64,000 bases of DNA from Gonapodya sp. JEL0774 (GCA_027604505.1 JADIIX010000001.1:186001-250000), one strand, 5' to 3'. Numbered from the stretch's first letter, positions 23,597-36,539 are shown. Numbers and translations are program-made. The notes: generated by a model from the sequence alone, not told the origin.

Positions 23597-26500
23597 ATGC
23601 CAGTACCCGGCGCTAACGTGCGAGTGGGCCACATGCACCAAGCAATTGCGGCAATGGGTGGCCACCATTCTTCTTCAGACCCAGATCCCCATCACGATCC
23701 ACCACGTCACGGATCTCATCAGCCTCAAACTACCGCCCTTCCGTCCGGGGAAAGCGAGGCTTGGCTTACTATGGTGGATCATTCGCGCATAGAACTGCCC
23801 ACTGGTCTGGGTTCTCTGGGAACGGCCGACGCTGCCGCGGATGGGATCGGTTCCTTGGAAGCGGCATTAGTTCCAGGAACTGGCACCACAGAAGGCAACC
23901 CTTCGAAATCTTCGCTATGGAAAACGCGGGTGGCCGCTGCTGTTGAAAGACACCGTGCCGAAACTGGAAATACTCGTCCCACAGCACCAGACGACTCCAA
24001 TGCCTCAATGCTATGGGCGCAAACCATTTCAAACCTCAGGGCTTCACAACAATTGGCGAGTCCAAACTCGAAATCTGGCACGAAAAAAAGAATCAGTTTT
24101 CGCCCAGACGAAAATGCGTTGGACCGTCATCAACGGGTGCTTCAAAAGCGAACTCAGAGCAACCTCGATGTCGCCCTTCGAGTGTCGAACCGCTCTGGGA
24201 TCTTGAATAATCTGTACAGTCCATTACTGACAAATGATGTTGCTAATGCGGCAGATGGTGATCTGTTGGAAGTGGCTGTTCATCCCCCTGGTGCTGACAA
24301 GTTAAGTCACCCCGAAACATTGTCGCGAAAAAGCAAGGATGGTGGCGCAGCAGCGTTCATCGTCCAAGGAGCAGACCCTCGATTTGAGAACCCACTCTTT
24401 GGTGAGCAGAAGGTGCCGCGACTCACTGATTTCCCCAAACTCACTCGTGGTACCTTATCAGATAATGACGAAAGATTCCACGTCCCTGGCTGTACGGTGT
24501 CAATTACAGATTATAATGCTACTGATCTCACAGAGAACACGTTCGCTGGCTTGGAAAACATTAAAGCCGCTCTGGATGCGGTGGGCATTTAAATTTGACG
24601 TGCTCATTCAGTGCTTGGACTTCACACATCTCATCCCCTCAATTTCCTCAGCCACGTCCCTCGCATTCTACTGTTCGTTGGATCAATGTCAGTGGCGTCG
24701 ACTGGCCAACTCTGAGAGTGGTCACAGACAAACTAAGTGTGCACCCACTCGCAGTGCAAGATATAATGATGAACAAGCGGATTAAGTCCAACAATTACGA
24801 AGACCGTGAGTTTGAAATGATGCCGTGTCGCTGACTGCCTAGCACATAGCACAGGTTGAGGATCATGTTAAATCACCATGCAATCCAGAATTTTTTTTGT
24901 CCCTTCTGTTTGCGGCGGCGACTCCAACGCCGAAGACGAATACTCCCATAGTCTCTGACTCGCAAGTAACATCCTATGATCCCCCTGTATCTCCGTCGGT
25001 TGCCGTCCCCAAGGATGCAAAGTCGGCGACCACACCACTGCTAACCACCTCCAGCGAATACTCCTCCAGCGCTAAGCCTGTTACAGCTCCTGGTGCTCAC
25101 GGCTCTGCGGGGAAAGTTGGAACGCCTGCCAGAACTTCTGTATCTCATGGGTCCGGCCACCACTCCCACGCGATGTTCGCCGCGGCGACACAGATGATGC
25201 CCAGCCCCACACCTGCGTTCACGAAAGTCAAGGAAGCTGCCGCCGCCGCCCGAGAAACACTTAACAGACGAACTGATACGATGAGATCTCGAAGTCGGTC
25301 TAGCACTCACCACGGGGAAGACATTAAGCGCATGAGCCTCGTACCGGATGTTGGGGTCGCGCTTCCGTCACGAGTCGCGGAGATTGTGAATACTCAGGGC
25401 GTGACGGCGGATTTGGACGAAGGATCCATTTTAGATGAGATTGCGGAGAAGAACGGCTTTGTCGCGATTGTAGAGCAGGTGTCCGTTTTGTTGTTTGAAA
25501 ATGGTAAGCTTATTGGCTACGATGTTCGTGGACTAATGCTGGAATCACCCTTGGCTTAAGCCACGATGTTCATTGGTAACCACCTTGTGTCCTCTCTTCC
25601 TTGAATGGCCTGAAGGTACCCTCCTCACTGTCTTCCCCACTGACTCCGGCAATCATGTGTATCCATCTATAGCCAGCTCGCTTAGTTGGAAGCGGCTGAT
25701 CCGGCGGTCGTGCCCAGATGCGAGTTTCTTGATGAATGTCATTGTACACGAGGTAATGGACAATGCAGGCAGTGTCATTGCCCTGTATGGCACCAAAGTG
25801 AAGCAAATTGGTGAGTTCAATAAGCCACGGTGCCAGTCTCAGGGCAAACTCTCAAAGTGTTCGTTGTGTAAAACGATTCACACCATGTCACTAATATCCT
25901 CACCAAACAGAAACGGAAGTTTTCAAGTCCCCGAAAACTCGTTTCTCCAAGGAGCTTCATCTTCTCAATCGGGAGCTCTCGCTGGTAAAACGTGCTCTCC
26001 GCTCCCACCAGAATGTTCTGTCCTCCATAGTTCAACAGCAGGATAAGAACTCATCAGGTCAACCCTGGGTGGACGGGATCAGTTTGACGTACTTCAATGA
26101 TGTGTTGGACGACGTGTCGGCAGCAGTGGAGGGGATGGAAGAGTTGGAGAGGACCTGTGATGGCCTGATAGGACTGGTGAGCTTAAGTTGCATCCCGCGA
26201 GGGAAGAGTTTTATTTTCGCAACAGCCACTGAATTTGACACCGAATCTCTCATACACATGCTTTAATGATCCGACTATGTGACATCTCCCTTCGTTAGAT
26301 CTTCAACTTGGTGTCTTTCAACCAAAACAGCGCAATGTCAGTGCTGACGATCGTGTCCCTCTTCTTTTTGCCATTGACTTTTGTGGCAGGAGTCTGTGAG
26401 TATCAGTATTTGTTTGTTTCGCTTTATACTTGCCATTATCATTGAACGATTTCATTGCAGACGGCATGAATTTCGCCGGCGACGCGGATGGGAATGGCGG

Positions 26501-26621
26501 GATTCCCGAATTGAACTGGGGCAATGGCTACACCTACTTCTGGAGCCTAACGGTGTCTCTGGCCGCGTTTGTGGCGTCTTTAGTTTTTATTTTCAGAAAG
26601 AATCTCTTCAATGGGCTCTGA
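23597..26621 (+). CDS. CorA-family magnesium transporter with long disordered cytosolic inserts
   Basis: Seven exons (23597-24580, 24652-24805, 24850-25503, 25616-25810, 25911-26176, 26299-26395, 26461-26621) are in continuous phase. After about 330 low-conservation N-terminal residues, the CorA cytoplasmic domain starts at RWINVSGVDWPTLRVVTDKL-SVHPLAVQDIM. An insert of about 150 residues, rich in Ser, Thr, Ala and Pro, follows. The domain resumes at EIAEKNGFVAIVEQVSVLLF...GTLLTVFPTDSG and the stalk helices (LLNRELSLVKRALRSHQNVL). The C-terminus has two membrane helices, SVLTIVSLFFLPLTFVAG and YFWSLTVSLAAFVASLVFIF, joined by the signature YGMNF spliced across exons 6 and 7. It should form a pentameric Mg2+ (or other divalent cation) channel. 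Which membrane it sits in is not shown. Confidence 0.9.
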
Positions 26622-27060
26622 GGCTTGAGGGAGGGAAGGACGTCCACCGCTTACTCGAACCTTGCACTGGGGGCGGTGTACGGTTTGTTGTAAGAGGGTG
26701 TGCGTTCTTTATTCATTCCTCGTGTTTGTGGATTTTAACGGACACTAACACCATGAGGAATGGGAAGGTATACTGAATGATGGGTGAGGATGCACCTGTT
26801 ATGTAAACTACCTGCTATTCCAAAATATGCTATATGATACAGTTCATCAATTTCATCAATAATTCTTTCGGAGAATAATGGAACGAACCTTACACACATA
26901 GTATGGGCAACCAGGGACAACGTTGTCTCAGACAAAAGCTAACGTCTGAATCATAGAGATATCGAGACACGATCGCAGCTGCTTGCAAACATTTGCCGTG
27001 TGTGGGGACATCAGGGGTTCATAGTTCCGTGGGGAATCATTTTTTCGGCAATTCAACTCG
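26622..27060 (+). other. Intergenic region between CorA-like and F-box genes
   Basis: About 440 bases with no ATG-started frame of note on either strand and no repeat or RNA signature seen. It should hold the 3' end of the CorA-like transcript and the promoter of the next gene. Confidence 0.45.
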
Positions 27061-30000
27061 ATGACGTACATTGTTGTGCCTACACCACGCTCCGTGCCTG
27101 AAATGTACGAGACTATTGGCCGCGATCGTTCAGCTGGAGGTGCTGAAGAGATTGAGACGGCCAAGGCAGGGGAGGCTAACAATGTGGAAGTGCTGGAAAG
27201 AGTCGTGTCGCCAGCGGTGTTGGAAGATGGTGCCTCTACCGCTGACGTGGTTTCTCAGAGAGACCTTTCCCGAGACACATCGCCACTCGCACGGGGACGT
27301 GAAGGTGCCTTCTTCTTGGACACACAACGCCGGACCGATACACCGACACCCCCGGCCCTTAACCACACGAAAATACAGCATGCACTTCCGACTCTCCCGC
27401 TCGGACCTCTTCGACGTATCGCTCGACTCCTATCTGCTCGCGATGTTGCCTCTCTATCTATCTGCAACTCATACTACGCGGGAGTTGTCCGTCCAATTCT
27501 TTTCTCAGACATCCGGACAAACCATCCTGCGCGTGATATCCTCTCTCTTTCAGTCGCACTCGCTTCTCCGTATGGTGCTCACCTGGCAAGGGCAGTGGAA
27601 CGGCTTCAGGTTGGGAATCTGCCGCACGGGTCCTGGGTTGCGCTGGTGGCAAGGTTGGCACAGGGCTTGCCTAATCTAAAGGATGTCCTTGTGTCTGGTT
27701 CGGAGGTGGATCCTTTTGTTCACAATTTGTCGTCCAAATCCACCGCCTCGGGGAAACCGTACAAAACACGCCACACGGAAGGAGTATCACTTGACGCAAA
27801 GTTTCACAATACAAAAGCACATCGCGAATTCCGAGAACCCAATGCATCATTCCTTCCCCACGGGTCACCACCGAACTTCACCCTTTCCATCCGCGTACTC
27901 CGACCTACCCTTGCGGACCTAGTTGCCTTGACATCCTCAGTTGCTTCAAGCATAAAAGTCATCCAGCTCGTGAGGGTGGCATTACGGGCTGTGGACCTCA
28001 GCAGTAGTAGTGCAATTGTTCCCGTTAACGCTCGTACTGTTGTGTCGGACCTCAAAAGCACCCCACCGCACCTCGCGTTCTCAAACCCAACCATCTCGAC
28101 CCCACCATACGCAAGCTTGACAATACCACGCATACCCAATCTCCGCCAAGTTCTCGTCCATGCCTCTGCTTGGGATAGTGGTGTGTGGCACTACGCGGAG
28201 CTGTTACTATCGGGTGGCGGAAGCTCGGTACGAAGCGGGAAGGATCGCAAAAATGGAGAACATGTGGAGGTTGTGGAATGGATTGAGGCAGACAACGTGC
28301 AACAAAGTGCCGGATGGAGTCTGGGGGCACGAGGGTTGGTGCAATGATGCTGGGCAGCTTTATCATTGGCATACATAATAAGGGTTGCTTCGTCGAACCC
28401 ACCCACTAGCTCCTTCCTTCCCCCTCACCTTCCGAACCTTCTCCGCTTCACTTACCACAGCAACTCTGGTACTCCTCTACTCCACCCCACACCGCTCTTC
28501 TTTTGCTGTCCTCGTCTCACTCACGTGCACCTTCACCCAACAAGCTTGACCGCAAACGAATGGCTTGTGCTGACTGACAAGCTTGTGAACTTACGGGTGC
28601 TTCATGTCGACTTGCACAACCCACCGGCTCCTGATCCATCTTCGAGCACGACCTTGCCCTTACCCGCCACCAGCGGGCAACTTGTTGGATCTGCGCCTCC
28701 AGAGCCTCTGGTATGGGACCGCCTTCTTGCGGAACGACCGCACTTGCGTCGTGTAGAGATAGGAGGGCTGGGGTTGCCTGGTCGGGACCTGAGAGATATG
28801 GTAAGCGTTGCGAAAGAAGTTGCGGGAGAGCGGGGGTGGGGCATGGCAGTGGTAGTTAGCAAAGGTACTCTTGGCGATGGTGGGGAGAGTGATAGGAAAG
28901 CTAAAGGAAGAAAGGGTGAGTTTCGTTGCATTGTTCGTGGAAACACGTCGTGGAAACACGGGTGAGACCAAGGGTACCGATTGAATACTTACCGTCACGC
29001 ACCAGGTAAAACCAGCCGCTTCGAACTGACCAGCGTTCCACAGCGGAAGCGAGCCGACGCGACCAAAGGTGGTACTTCTTCTGAGGATGCGATTGATTCA
29101 GATGAGAGCTCAGGCAACGACGACGAAAGTGAAGAGGATTCCTCATCAACATCCACAGGTTCAGATAGTACAGACAACTCCAGCAGTGGCACAGAGTCTA
29201 ACGCTAACAAATCTGCCCTTGCTCCGCTGGAGCACCTCGGCCCAGCTTGGGCGGCTGACTTCACTGGTGAGGCGGAGTATGTACCACCAGTTCTTGCACC
29301 GCCACCGCCACCGCCCCGACGAGCTGCGGGTATGGAGAGTGAAAGAATGACAAAAGGAGCAAGTGGCTTTGTTGAAGATGCGGACAAATTCGAGCAAGCT
29401 TCGGCTGAGGCGCAGTCCGATGAGGTGCAAGAGGATGGAGTGGAAGAAGTGGAGGAAATCGAGGTCCTGGAAGAAGATGACGAAGAAGCAGACGGTGAGG
29501 GTGACACTGTGATCGTCGATACTGAAGAGATCTCGCAACATGCGACGGTTTTGGTGGGGGGTACCTTGCATCCACTCAACACTGTGCCTGGCGAGTCCAG
29601 CATTTCTCCGTCAACTTTCGGTCGTGGACCTATCGAGACGGTTTCGCAATCAAACTCCAATGGCAAACGGCTCGCTATTGCCAGTGACACAACCAAGGCA
29701 TCGTCCGCACGCGTTCCAAGGGAACCTTCTAGCTCTGAAACTATGGACCACAAATCTTACAGTAACAAACGTGACATTGAATCTCGAGATGACGCCCTCG
29801 AACCCGATTTAAGCCATTTCGTGGAAGGGAACATGGAAAGCGAAGGAGCTGATGACGAGAATGAAGAAGGCGATCATGCTGTGTACCCTAGGCCACCACC
29901 TCGAGCTGCGTCCGCCTTAAGTCCGCGTCGAAGAAAAGCTGAAGCGGGTGGCGTGCAAGTGTCACCAGAGGTGGCAAGGAGAGCGACTGGGGCTGTTGGG

Positions 30001-30102
30001 GCGGTCGCAGTGACTGGAACGTCCGGACCGCTCGGGAATGGCCAAGGAGAGATTGGGGAGAAAGGGGATAGAGGGAAGGGGGGCCTTTGGAGTTGGTGGT
30101 GA
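27061..30102 (+). CDS. F-box protein with long acidic low-complexity C-terminal tail
   Basis: Three exons (27061-28334, 28383-28915, 29006-30102) in continuous phase give about 967 residues. The F-box is LPTLPLGPLRRIARLLSARD...SICNSYYAGVVRPILFSDI, near residues 107-155. The central part has Leu-rich segments (RIPNLRQVLVHASAW, LPNLLRFTYH, LVNLRVLHVDLHN, RPHLRRVEIGGLGL) consistent with degenerate LRRs. Exon 3 encodes about 360 disordered residues: Ser/Asp/Glu runs, a run of seven prolines (APPPPPPPRR) and EEVEEIEVLEEDDEEADGEG. The SCF-adaptor role is inferred from the F-box; the tail may recruit partners or be phosphorylated. Intron 28335-28382 is only 48 bases and starts GTTGGT, a weaker donor than most here. 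Confidence 0.75.
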
Positions 30103-30410
30103 ATACGCCAATCTGGAGGACCTGTTGGAATTACGTATTGTATGATTTCTTCATGGCATCCATACTTGAATGGAACGAGTTATTTATTCACTGGTCACCA
30201 GTGCGGTAGCTGTCTGGGGTTGTCGTGGCATATTGTGAATGTGCCCCAGTCTACCGCGAGTCTTGGATCCCTCACTCTCAACCGTTTATCATTCAGGGGA
30301 CTCTCTCCCGCTTTCAAAGACAATTCAAATAAAACCATAGACTTTCGCACGTCTTGGTTGAACCTGTAAAAGCCGCCACCGGCAGCAAATCTGAACAATT
30401 TGACCGTCCA
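30103..30410 (+). other. Intergenic region between F-box and coiled-coil genes
   Basis: About 308 bases between plus-strand genes; no feature recognised. Confidence 0.45.
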
Positions 30411-31586
30411 ATGACAGACACGAAAGCCCCTGACGCCCTCGAATCCAAGAAAGCACTGTTCCAAGAGGAGCTCATCCGCAGGAACTCGGCGAAGCAGATA
30501 AAACACGACCTCCAGGATGAAGAAAGGCGAAGGTCGCAGGTGAGTCCCAATAATGCCTTTTCGGGAAAGACGTTGAATGTTGCAGGAAACGGAACTCAGA
30601 ATACTGGAACTGTGAAGCACACGCACTATTGGATACCATTATGATCAAGCAATGTATGTCGAGCCCCTCCTGGTTGGAGTTTCATCGATTGTTCGTGGGA
30701 AACCAAATGGTGTCAATCAACGGCCAGAACGCGCGCTATCCCAGAGATGTGAGGTAGCTCTTACCGTATCATTCTTGTCATTTGAATAAGAGCCGTAACT
30801 GCTGGAAATGGAAATGATTCTTGCGAGGCAAGCGTGCCGCCGAAAAGTATCGATGATCCGCAGACAAGATTCACTGGCATTTAAGGACCGGACTCGGAAT
30901 GAGAACAGTGGAAATGAAATTTGATATGATATGTCTGTCATCGATGCGGCGTGTACACGGTTGTCACTCATTGTTGAATCTCAATCTCCACCTACCTGCT
31001 CATCGCCATCGCTCTGTCTGACCTACATGATCGAAGGAGGACTTGAAAAACGCTGTCCAGGAGAAACTCGTTCGCCGCATGTCCCAAATTGAAGTTAAGA
31101 AGGAAGAAGAAGCTGAGCGAGCACGGCGGATGGCAGAAGAGCAGAAAGTGAGTTCTCGTTTGTGAGGGAGGAAAGGCAAACAGCTGTGCGGGAATTCGGT
31201 GCGATGAAAATAAACATATCAAAGATTACCATGGACCTAGTGCGCTTAGTTTTGTTTGGTGTGCTTGAGTATCCGCCATACTCATGAACGCCAATCGTCC
31301 AACAATCTCTATGTCCTTCATTTGTGTCTCTAACAGGCCCAAGCCGAGTCAGAGCTCCTCCACAAGCAAGGCGTCAGACAAGCAATCCTACTCGAAGACG
31401 AGGAGCAGTATGTACATTCTCGATCCATCATTTGATACCTCGTCAAGAAGCTCAGAGTTCACTCCAACAACGGTTTTGTTCAGAGCCCGACGCGCCCAGT
31501 CTAAAACTCCGGTTCCAGATGACATTCGTGCCAAGAAATCTGAGGTGCAGCGTGCAATGGTGGAAAGGGTGAAGGGTGCGCAGTAG
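30411..31586 (+). CDS. Small charged coiled-coil protein, unknown function
   Basis: Four exons (30411-30539, 31040-31147, 31337-31407, 31448-31586) join in phase to about 148 residues. I do not recognise the family. Almost the whole protein is predicted helix with heptad-like charge patterning: ALFQEELIRRNSAKQIKHDL, LKNAVQEKLVRRMSQIEVKK, EEEAERARRMAEEQKAQAES, then a shorter C-terminal part with RAKKSEVQRAMVERVKGAQ. The segments ELIRRNSAKQIKHDL and KLVRRMSQIEVKK look like an internal repeat. Introns (500 and 189 bases for the first two) are longer than usual here. Splice sites are canonical and all phases agree, which is the main support for it being real. Confidence 0.55.
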
Positions 31587-31938
31587 TTTGGCTATCCTAC
31601 AAACCGTACACTATCAGTGCGATGAGTTGCAGAGGGATGTCAACTCTTGTAATGGAGTCTCTGACGTGGGATATGGGATTGTTGAATATGTTGAATGTGG
31701 TGTCATTCCGGCTTTGAGGGCACTTGTCTTGCATGCTGCAGATGTATTAACCAATCAATTGCAAGCTGTTGTGATAAAAATCCGAAAATTTCGTAGATCT
31801 GACTGATCCAAGACTTGTGCGGCGGAGATCATGCCAACAGAGAAAGGGGGGCCACGATCACTTCTATTCACCCTGTCTTACAAGCAAGATGCTCAAGTCT
31901 AAAGAACAGCAGAAGATTGTGCACCGCACAAAGGTATC
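31587..31938. other. Convergent intergenic region
   Basis: About 350 bases between the stop codons of the coiled-coil gene (plus) and the iPGM gene (minus). Nothing coding was recognised; it should contain both 3' untranslated regions. Confidence 0.45.
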
Positions 31939-34487
31939 TCACTCCTTGGCCGCCAGGAGGGACTTGCCTGTCATGTCCTCAGGCACGGGTAGGCCCATTA
32001 CCTCAAGAATGGTCGGTGCCACGTCGCACAGGCTACCTGGTTTCTTGGGGTCGAATTTATGGTCGTTGGACGTCATGACAAAGGGAACTGGGTAAGACGG
32101 AGTATTAATAGTGGCACGGTCTTGTCTCACAGACACATTCATGAATCCACACAAACCTTTCGCTGTAGTGTGCGCAGTATGCGGTGTGCCATCATCTGCC
32201 AACATCTTTTCCGCGTTGCCGTGGTCAGATGTCACAAACAATATGTATCCGTGTGCCTTACAAGCCTCGTAAATTGTCCCGATGGCAGCATCTGTCGCAG
32301 AGACAGCCTTCAGGGCAGCATCGTAGATCCCGGTGTGACCGACCATGTCTGCCGCAGAAAAAATAAGTCAGCCGGACTGGATAGATGTGAGAGCTGAACA
32401 TACCTGGAGGAGCAAAGTTGCACATTACGAATGGGAACTTCTCTTCGGAGATTCGATCCGCGACCTGAAACATGAGAGTATTATTTAAAAATCGTCGCTA
32501 TGCAAATGGTCGACATTTCTCACCTTTTCACCAACTTCTTTCGCGCTCATCTCGGGCTTTAAATCGTACGTCGCAACCTTGGGACTCGAAATCATGTCCC
32601 TGGTCTCTCCATCAAACTGCTTCTCTGTGCCTCCGTTGAAGAAAAAGGTCACGTGAGCATACTTTTCTGTTTCCGCAATGTGGCATTGGGGAATGCCATG
32701 CTTCCCGAGCCATTCGGCGAGAACGTCATCCATCCGTTGAGGGGGGAACACGACAGGGAAAGGGAACGCTGCATTGTATTGTGTGAAAGTGGTGATTCCC
32801 TATAAGGTAGAACCAAACATGAGGAACTCAAGGAACCTCAAGAAGAGCGATTTCGGTTCTAGCCCTCTTAACAACATCTATGCCAATGTATCGGATGGAC
32901 CCGAATATTCTTCTGGAGGCTTTCTCTCCATTGGCTTCATGACAATCAACCGTTCTACTCCTAGTTGGTTGGCAACAACCACCATCGTCTCCCATGTCCC
33001 CGCACGGAACTCCTTGCTCACTGTACGACCTAGTAAACCATGAAAACGAGTGGGCGGCTGGACGCACTTACCAAATCCTTGGGGATGTCCACTTCGAAAG
33101 GTCTGGGCTCCACACCAAAAGTGGAGACAAGTTGTCTCATCCGATCGCTCCTAAAGTTGAAGAACAGGAGGGTGTCTCCATCTTTGATCATCCCTTGCTC
33201 GTCTACGATGATGGGCTTCAGGAATTCGTCCGTCTCGTTCTTCGCGAACCGCTCCTCAATGGTCTTGACAGGATCCGTGGTTTTTTCACCCTCACCATGA
33301 CACAAGGCATCAACAGCCAGTTTGATTCGCTCCCACCGTTTGTCCCGGTCCATGGCATAGTAGCGACCGGTGATTGTGGCGAGTTTGCCGTAGGAGACGG
33401 ATTGAAGATGCGCTTGAAGCTGTTTCAGGTAGGTGTCTGAGCCACAAGTGAAAAATGGTCAACCTCGTAACTTATCGTCGCGCTCCAGTCTACCGATAGA
33501 CCTCGTCGGCAAACCAATAATTTCTTTGCAATCTCTCTTTTTGTCCCTCAAGTCACTACTCACTCGAGCTCCTAGGTGATGTGTCTCGCCCATCGCCGAA
33601 GAAGTGAACGTAGGCCTGCGGGACATCATGGAACTTCGCCGCTTCGACCAGCGCGCACAGGTGGTCGATGTGGGAGTGAACACCGCCGTCAGAGACCTAG
33701 TCACGGTTCATAATCCACGAGAAATTGCTTTCAATCCCGACGGTAACAGGTTTTAGTCTGAAAACGAGCTCTGAGAACTTACCAGACCAAGGAAGTGAAT
33801 CCTTCCAGTGCCCTTCTTGGCGCGTTCAAAGGCATTGACGAGGTTAGGGAGGTTTTTGAGTTTCTTCTCTTTGATAGAGAGGTCGATTCGCACAATGTCC
33901 TAACATGAAAAGATGTTTGATGTGAGAATTCATGCGGTCGAGGCGAAAACACGCCGAGCGCGCGATTCCGGTGGTAGTAGTCACAAAGCTAGCCACAAAG
34001 CTTCTCAGTATTAAATTAGAAGAGCAAGAAGCATGGAAAAATCCAAAGATAATCCACTTGATATTATCTGTGACACGTCCTGGCCAATCAACCAACCTGG
34101 TAGACAACCCTTCCAGCACCGATATTCAAATGCCCGACTTCCGAGTTGCCCATCAAACCCTCAGGGAGGCCGACAAATAATCCATGTGCTTCGATGGCGG
34201 TGACTGATTCAGGGTATGTTTTCGAAAAGCCCCTCATGACTGGGTGGTTTGCATTGAAAATGGCATCGCCCTTATGGTCGGCATGAGGAGAAATGCCCCT
34301 GGAGACATGAAGTCAGTGTGAGATGTAATCGATATGGTGATTGTTATCAGATGATGTACGCATGAATCAGTCAAGAATTATCACTGCGGGGACAATATGA
34401 CGATTATACCACGATATTCACTTACCATCCATCAATGCAAATTAGACAAACGTTCTGTGTAAGACGAATTCGATGAGTACCCGTCAT
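31939..34487 (-). CDS. 2,3-bisphosphoglycerate-independent phosphoglycerate mutase (iPGM)
   Basis: Multi-exon gene reading leftward from ATG 34487 ([20 protein letters not shown]). All alkaline-phosphatase-fold signatures are present in order: ICIDGWG with a metal-binding Asp, [20 protein letters not shown] with the phosphorylated Ser, [97 protein letters not shown] and [12 protein letters not shown]. The end [26 protein letters not shown] is the usual C-terminus. The enzyme interconverts 3- and 2-phosphoglycerate in glycolysis and gluconeogenesis using Mn2+ and no bisphosphoglycerate cofactor. It appears intact. It lies beside a hexose-6-phosphate epimerase gene on the same strand. Confidence 0.92.
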
Positions 34488-34749
34488 GGATTCCCAACAA
34501 CTAGTCGCTGACTCATCACTGCTGAATTCGCCACGCTGCGATTGAGATGCGATCCATATGAATTTCTCGAAAACTCGCCTGCTTTGGCTTTACTTTCTCT
34601 GTTACGGTGGTCATGGGAGTGGATTTTTTCGTTTATAATAGGTGTAAGTGATCTCGAATGATTGTCCGCAGTTGCAGTTCCATTGTAGGAATTTTCTCTT
34701 AGGTCAGTTATTTATGCAAAATGCAACATCAATAATACATTCGACTCAT

Positions 34750-36167
34750 TCAGGAGGCCGAGATGGTCTGCTTGGCAGTCCATGTATCCCCAGCTTTCAA
34801 CGTAACCTTCTTCTTGTCAACCGCGCCCGCTAAAACAATCACAAACGCACACAATTATAGAAAGCCTGGAATAATGGTGGTCATGAAAAGAAACCTACGC
34901 TCAACACAAAGGAAGTTCACCCAGGCACCCTCTCCGAGATCAGCGATTTTGCCAGATTTGCTGGCCCATGGATTCCACAAAACCACGTTCTCCAAGGTAC
35001 GGCCTTCCCTCGCCACTTTCACGGTACCTTTCGGTTTCCGTCCAGTCTCTATTACGATGGGTACGGGCTCAGCGAAAGTGTGGACACGGTCCGTTTCATG
35101 ATTCAGTTGAAGGTAGTCTGCTTTCGTCTCTCCAAGAGGGAGGCCTTTGTCGAAGAACTCAGTCGCACTGGGGTTACAGTTGTGATTTGGCTGCGGTTTG
35201 TCAAATAACTGAACAATTGAAAGTATAAGCAACTTTACTTACGCTTTGAAGCCGTGAATCTTAATCTCCGTCACATCCTGAAAAAATCAAAGACCAAATG
35301 CTTGTTAGGACTTGGATTCTTGGATCGCGGTAAGTTACGTCTGATCTGTGCTCACCTCTACAGCAATGTAATTGTGCAGAAGTGCTTCGAACTCCCAAGC
35401 AGACGCATCCAGGTTTTGGACGTCAAATTTCGTTGAGAGGCTGTCCTTCGCCAGCGTCACGGTGTAGATAAGCTTGAATTTGTGGGGCCAAATTGTCAGG
35501 AGTGAAGGGTCAACCTTCTCTTGAGTGAGCTCAAAGACTCCAGTGACAGCGGAAGATGTGTCAGACGTCACACCAGCAAACTTCCAGATGGAAGTGCGGG
35601 CAAAGCCGTGCTGGGGCAATTTGATAATAGGGTCCGTACCGAATCTGGTTACGGAAGATATCATTGTCACATCATTCACCAAAGTGTTTTTATGTTTAAG
35701 CAAGTAGAACGTTGTTCAACAACAATATCGTGGAGAAATGCACTTACATGGGAAAGACGATGGGGATGCCACCACGGATTGCCTGTTTCAAACGATAAGA
35801 CATCCGAGATAATCACTATATTAAAGAGTGCACATCAAACAATGACACAAAAGTGATCGATTCATCTCACCTTTGTGCCGTCCAGGACTGCTTTTGGGCT
35901 TCAAACAACAACGGGTGATACGATTAGCCCTCCCACACCCAGAGCTCTTCCAAGAAATGTATTGGTTGCCTAACCTCACGAATAGCATCTCCTGTCCTGC
36001 AAGCTTCCATGAGGTCACAGTGGCTCCGAATAGGTAGACCTAGCAAGCCATGAGGTAAAGGGTCCATTAACAATCATCGCAGTTTCTGAAGCAGTTTCAC
36101 TCCTAACCTCAACAGAATCGCCTTCACGACTTAATGTCACTATGTTCTTGTCGACGTGAGATGGCAT
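34750..36167 (-). CDS. Glucose-6-phosphate 1-epimerase (hexose-6-phosphate mutarotase, YMR099C-like)
   Basis: Several exons read leftward from ATG 36167 (MPSHVDKNIVTLSREGDSVE). The parts match the aldose-1-epimerase-like family acting on hexose 6-phosphates: VYLFGATVTSWKLAGQEMLF, KAVLDGTKAIRGGIPIVFP, LPQHGFARTSIWKFAGV, DASAWEFEALLHNYIAVEV, VVLWNPWASKSGKIADLGEG-AWVNFLCVE and a final VTLKAGDTWTAKQTISAS. The catalytic His of QHGFAR and the His of LLHNY are kept. It should speed alpha/beta anomer exchange of glucose 6-phosphate in the cytosol. Length and order fit the family. The last small exon ends at the stop 34750-34752. Confidence 0.88.
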
Positions 36168-36539
36168 TGACGATTTAGTAAAACGATGCTGAGTGATGTT
36201 TGTGAATCCAGAGCAACACCTCACGAGTTATCACAATATATTGTAAAATACCGACTCCCACATCATGCTACCGCTGCAATAAATTGAGCATCAGACCAAC
36301 TTCACGGGTACAACATGAAACCCAAGCTCGCGAAATGCGGAACGACAGAGGCATCAAGACAATTTAGATTCGCATTTAATTGTGCATCTACAATAATCTG
36401 AGAAGCAGAGTTGACTGCTGTTGACTGGCTTGCGTTGTTGGATCCACAGTGAGAAATCATGTGCTAATTGTCTGTGCACACGAATGATAGTAAAAGCGAA
36501 GAAACTTTCATATTGCCTGCCTAGTGACCCTGGAGTCAT
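36168..36539. other. Gene-free region, left flank of the Fanzor-like insertion
   Basis: About 370 bases upstream of the epimerase start. If the segment beginning at 36540 is an insertion, this stretch was originally the shared divergent promoter of the epimerase gene and the URI-like gene that now starts at 38894. No motif was identified. Confidence 0.4.

Noticed and set aside
28995-29753. 252-codon minus-strand open frame
   Set aside because: Ser-rich antisense of the acidic tail of the second F-box gene; no ATG-anchored domain.
34750-36167. Secondary-metabolite or nutrient cluster around the iPGM and epimerase genes
   Set aside because: The neighbours are unrelated housekeeping genes on mixed strands; two adjacent sugar-phosphate enzymes are not enough to claim a cluster.
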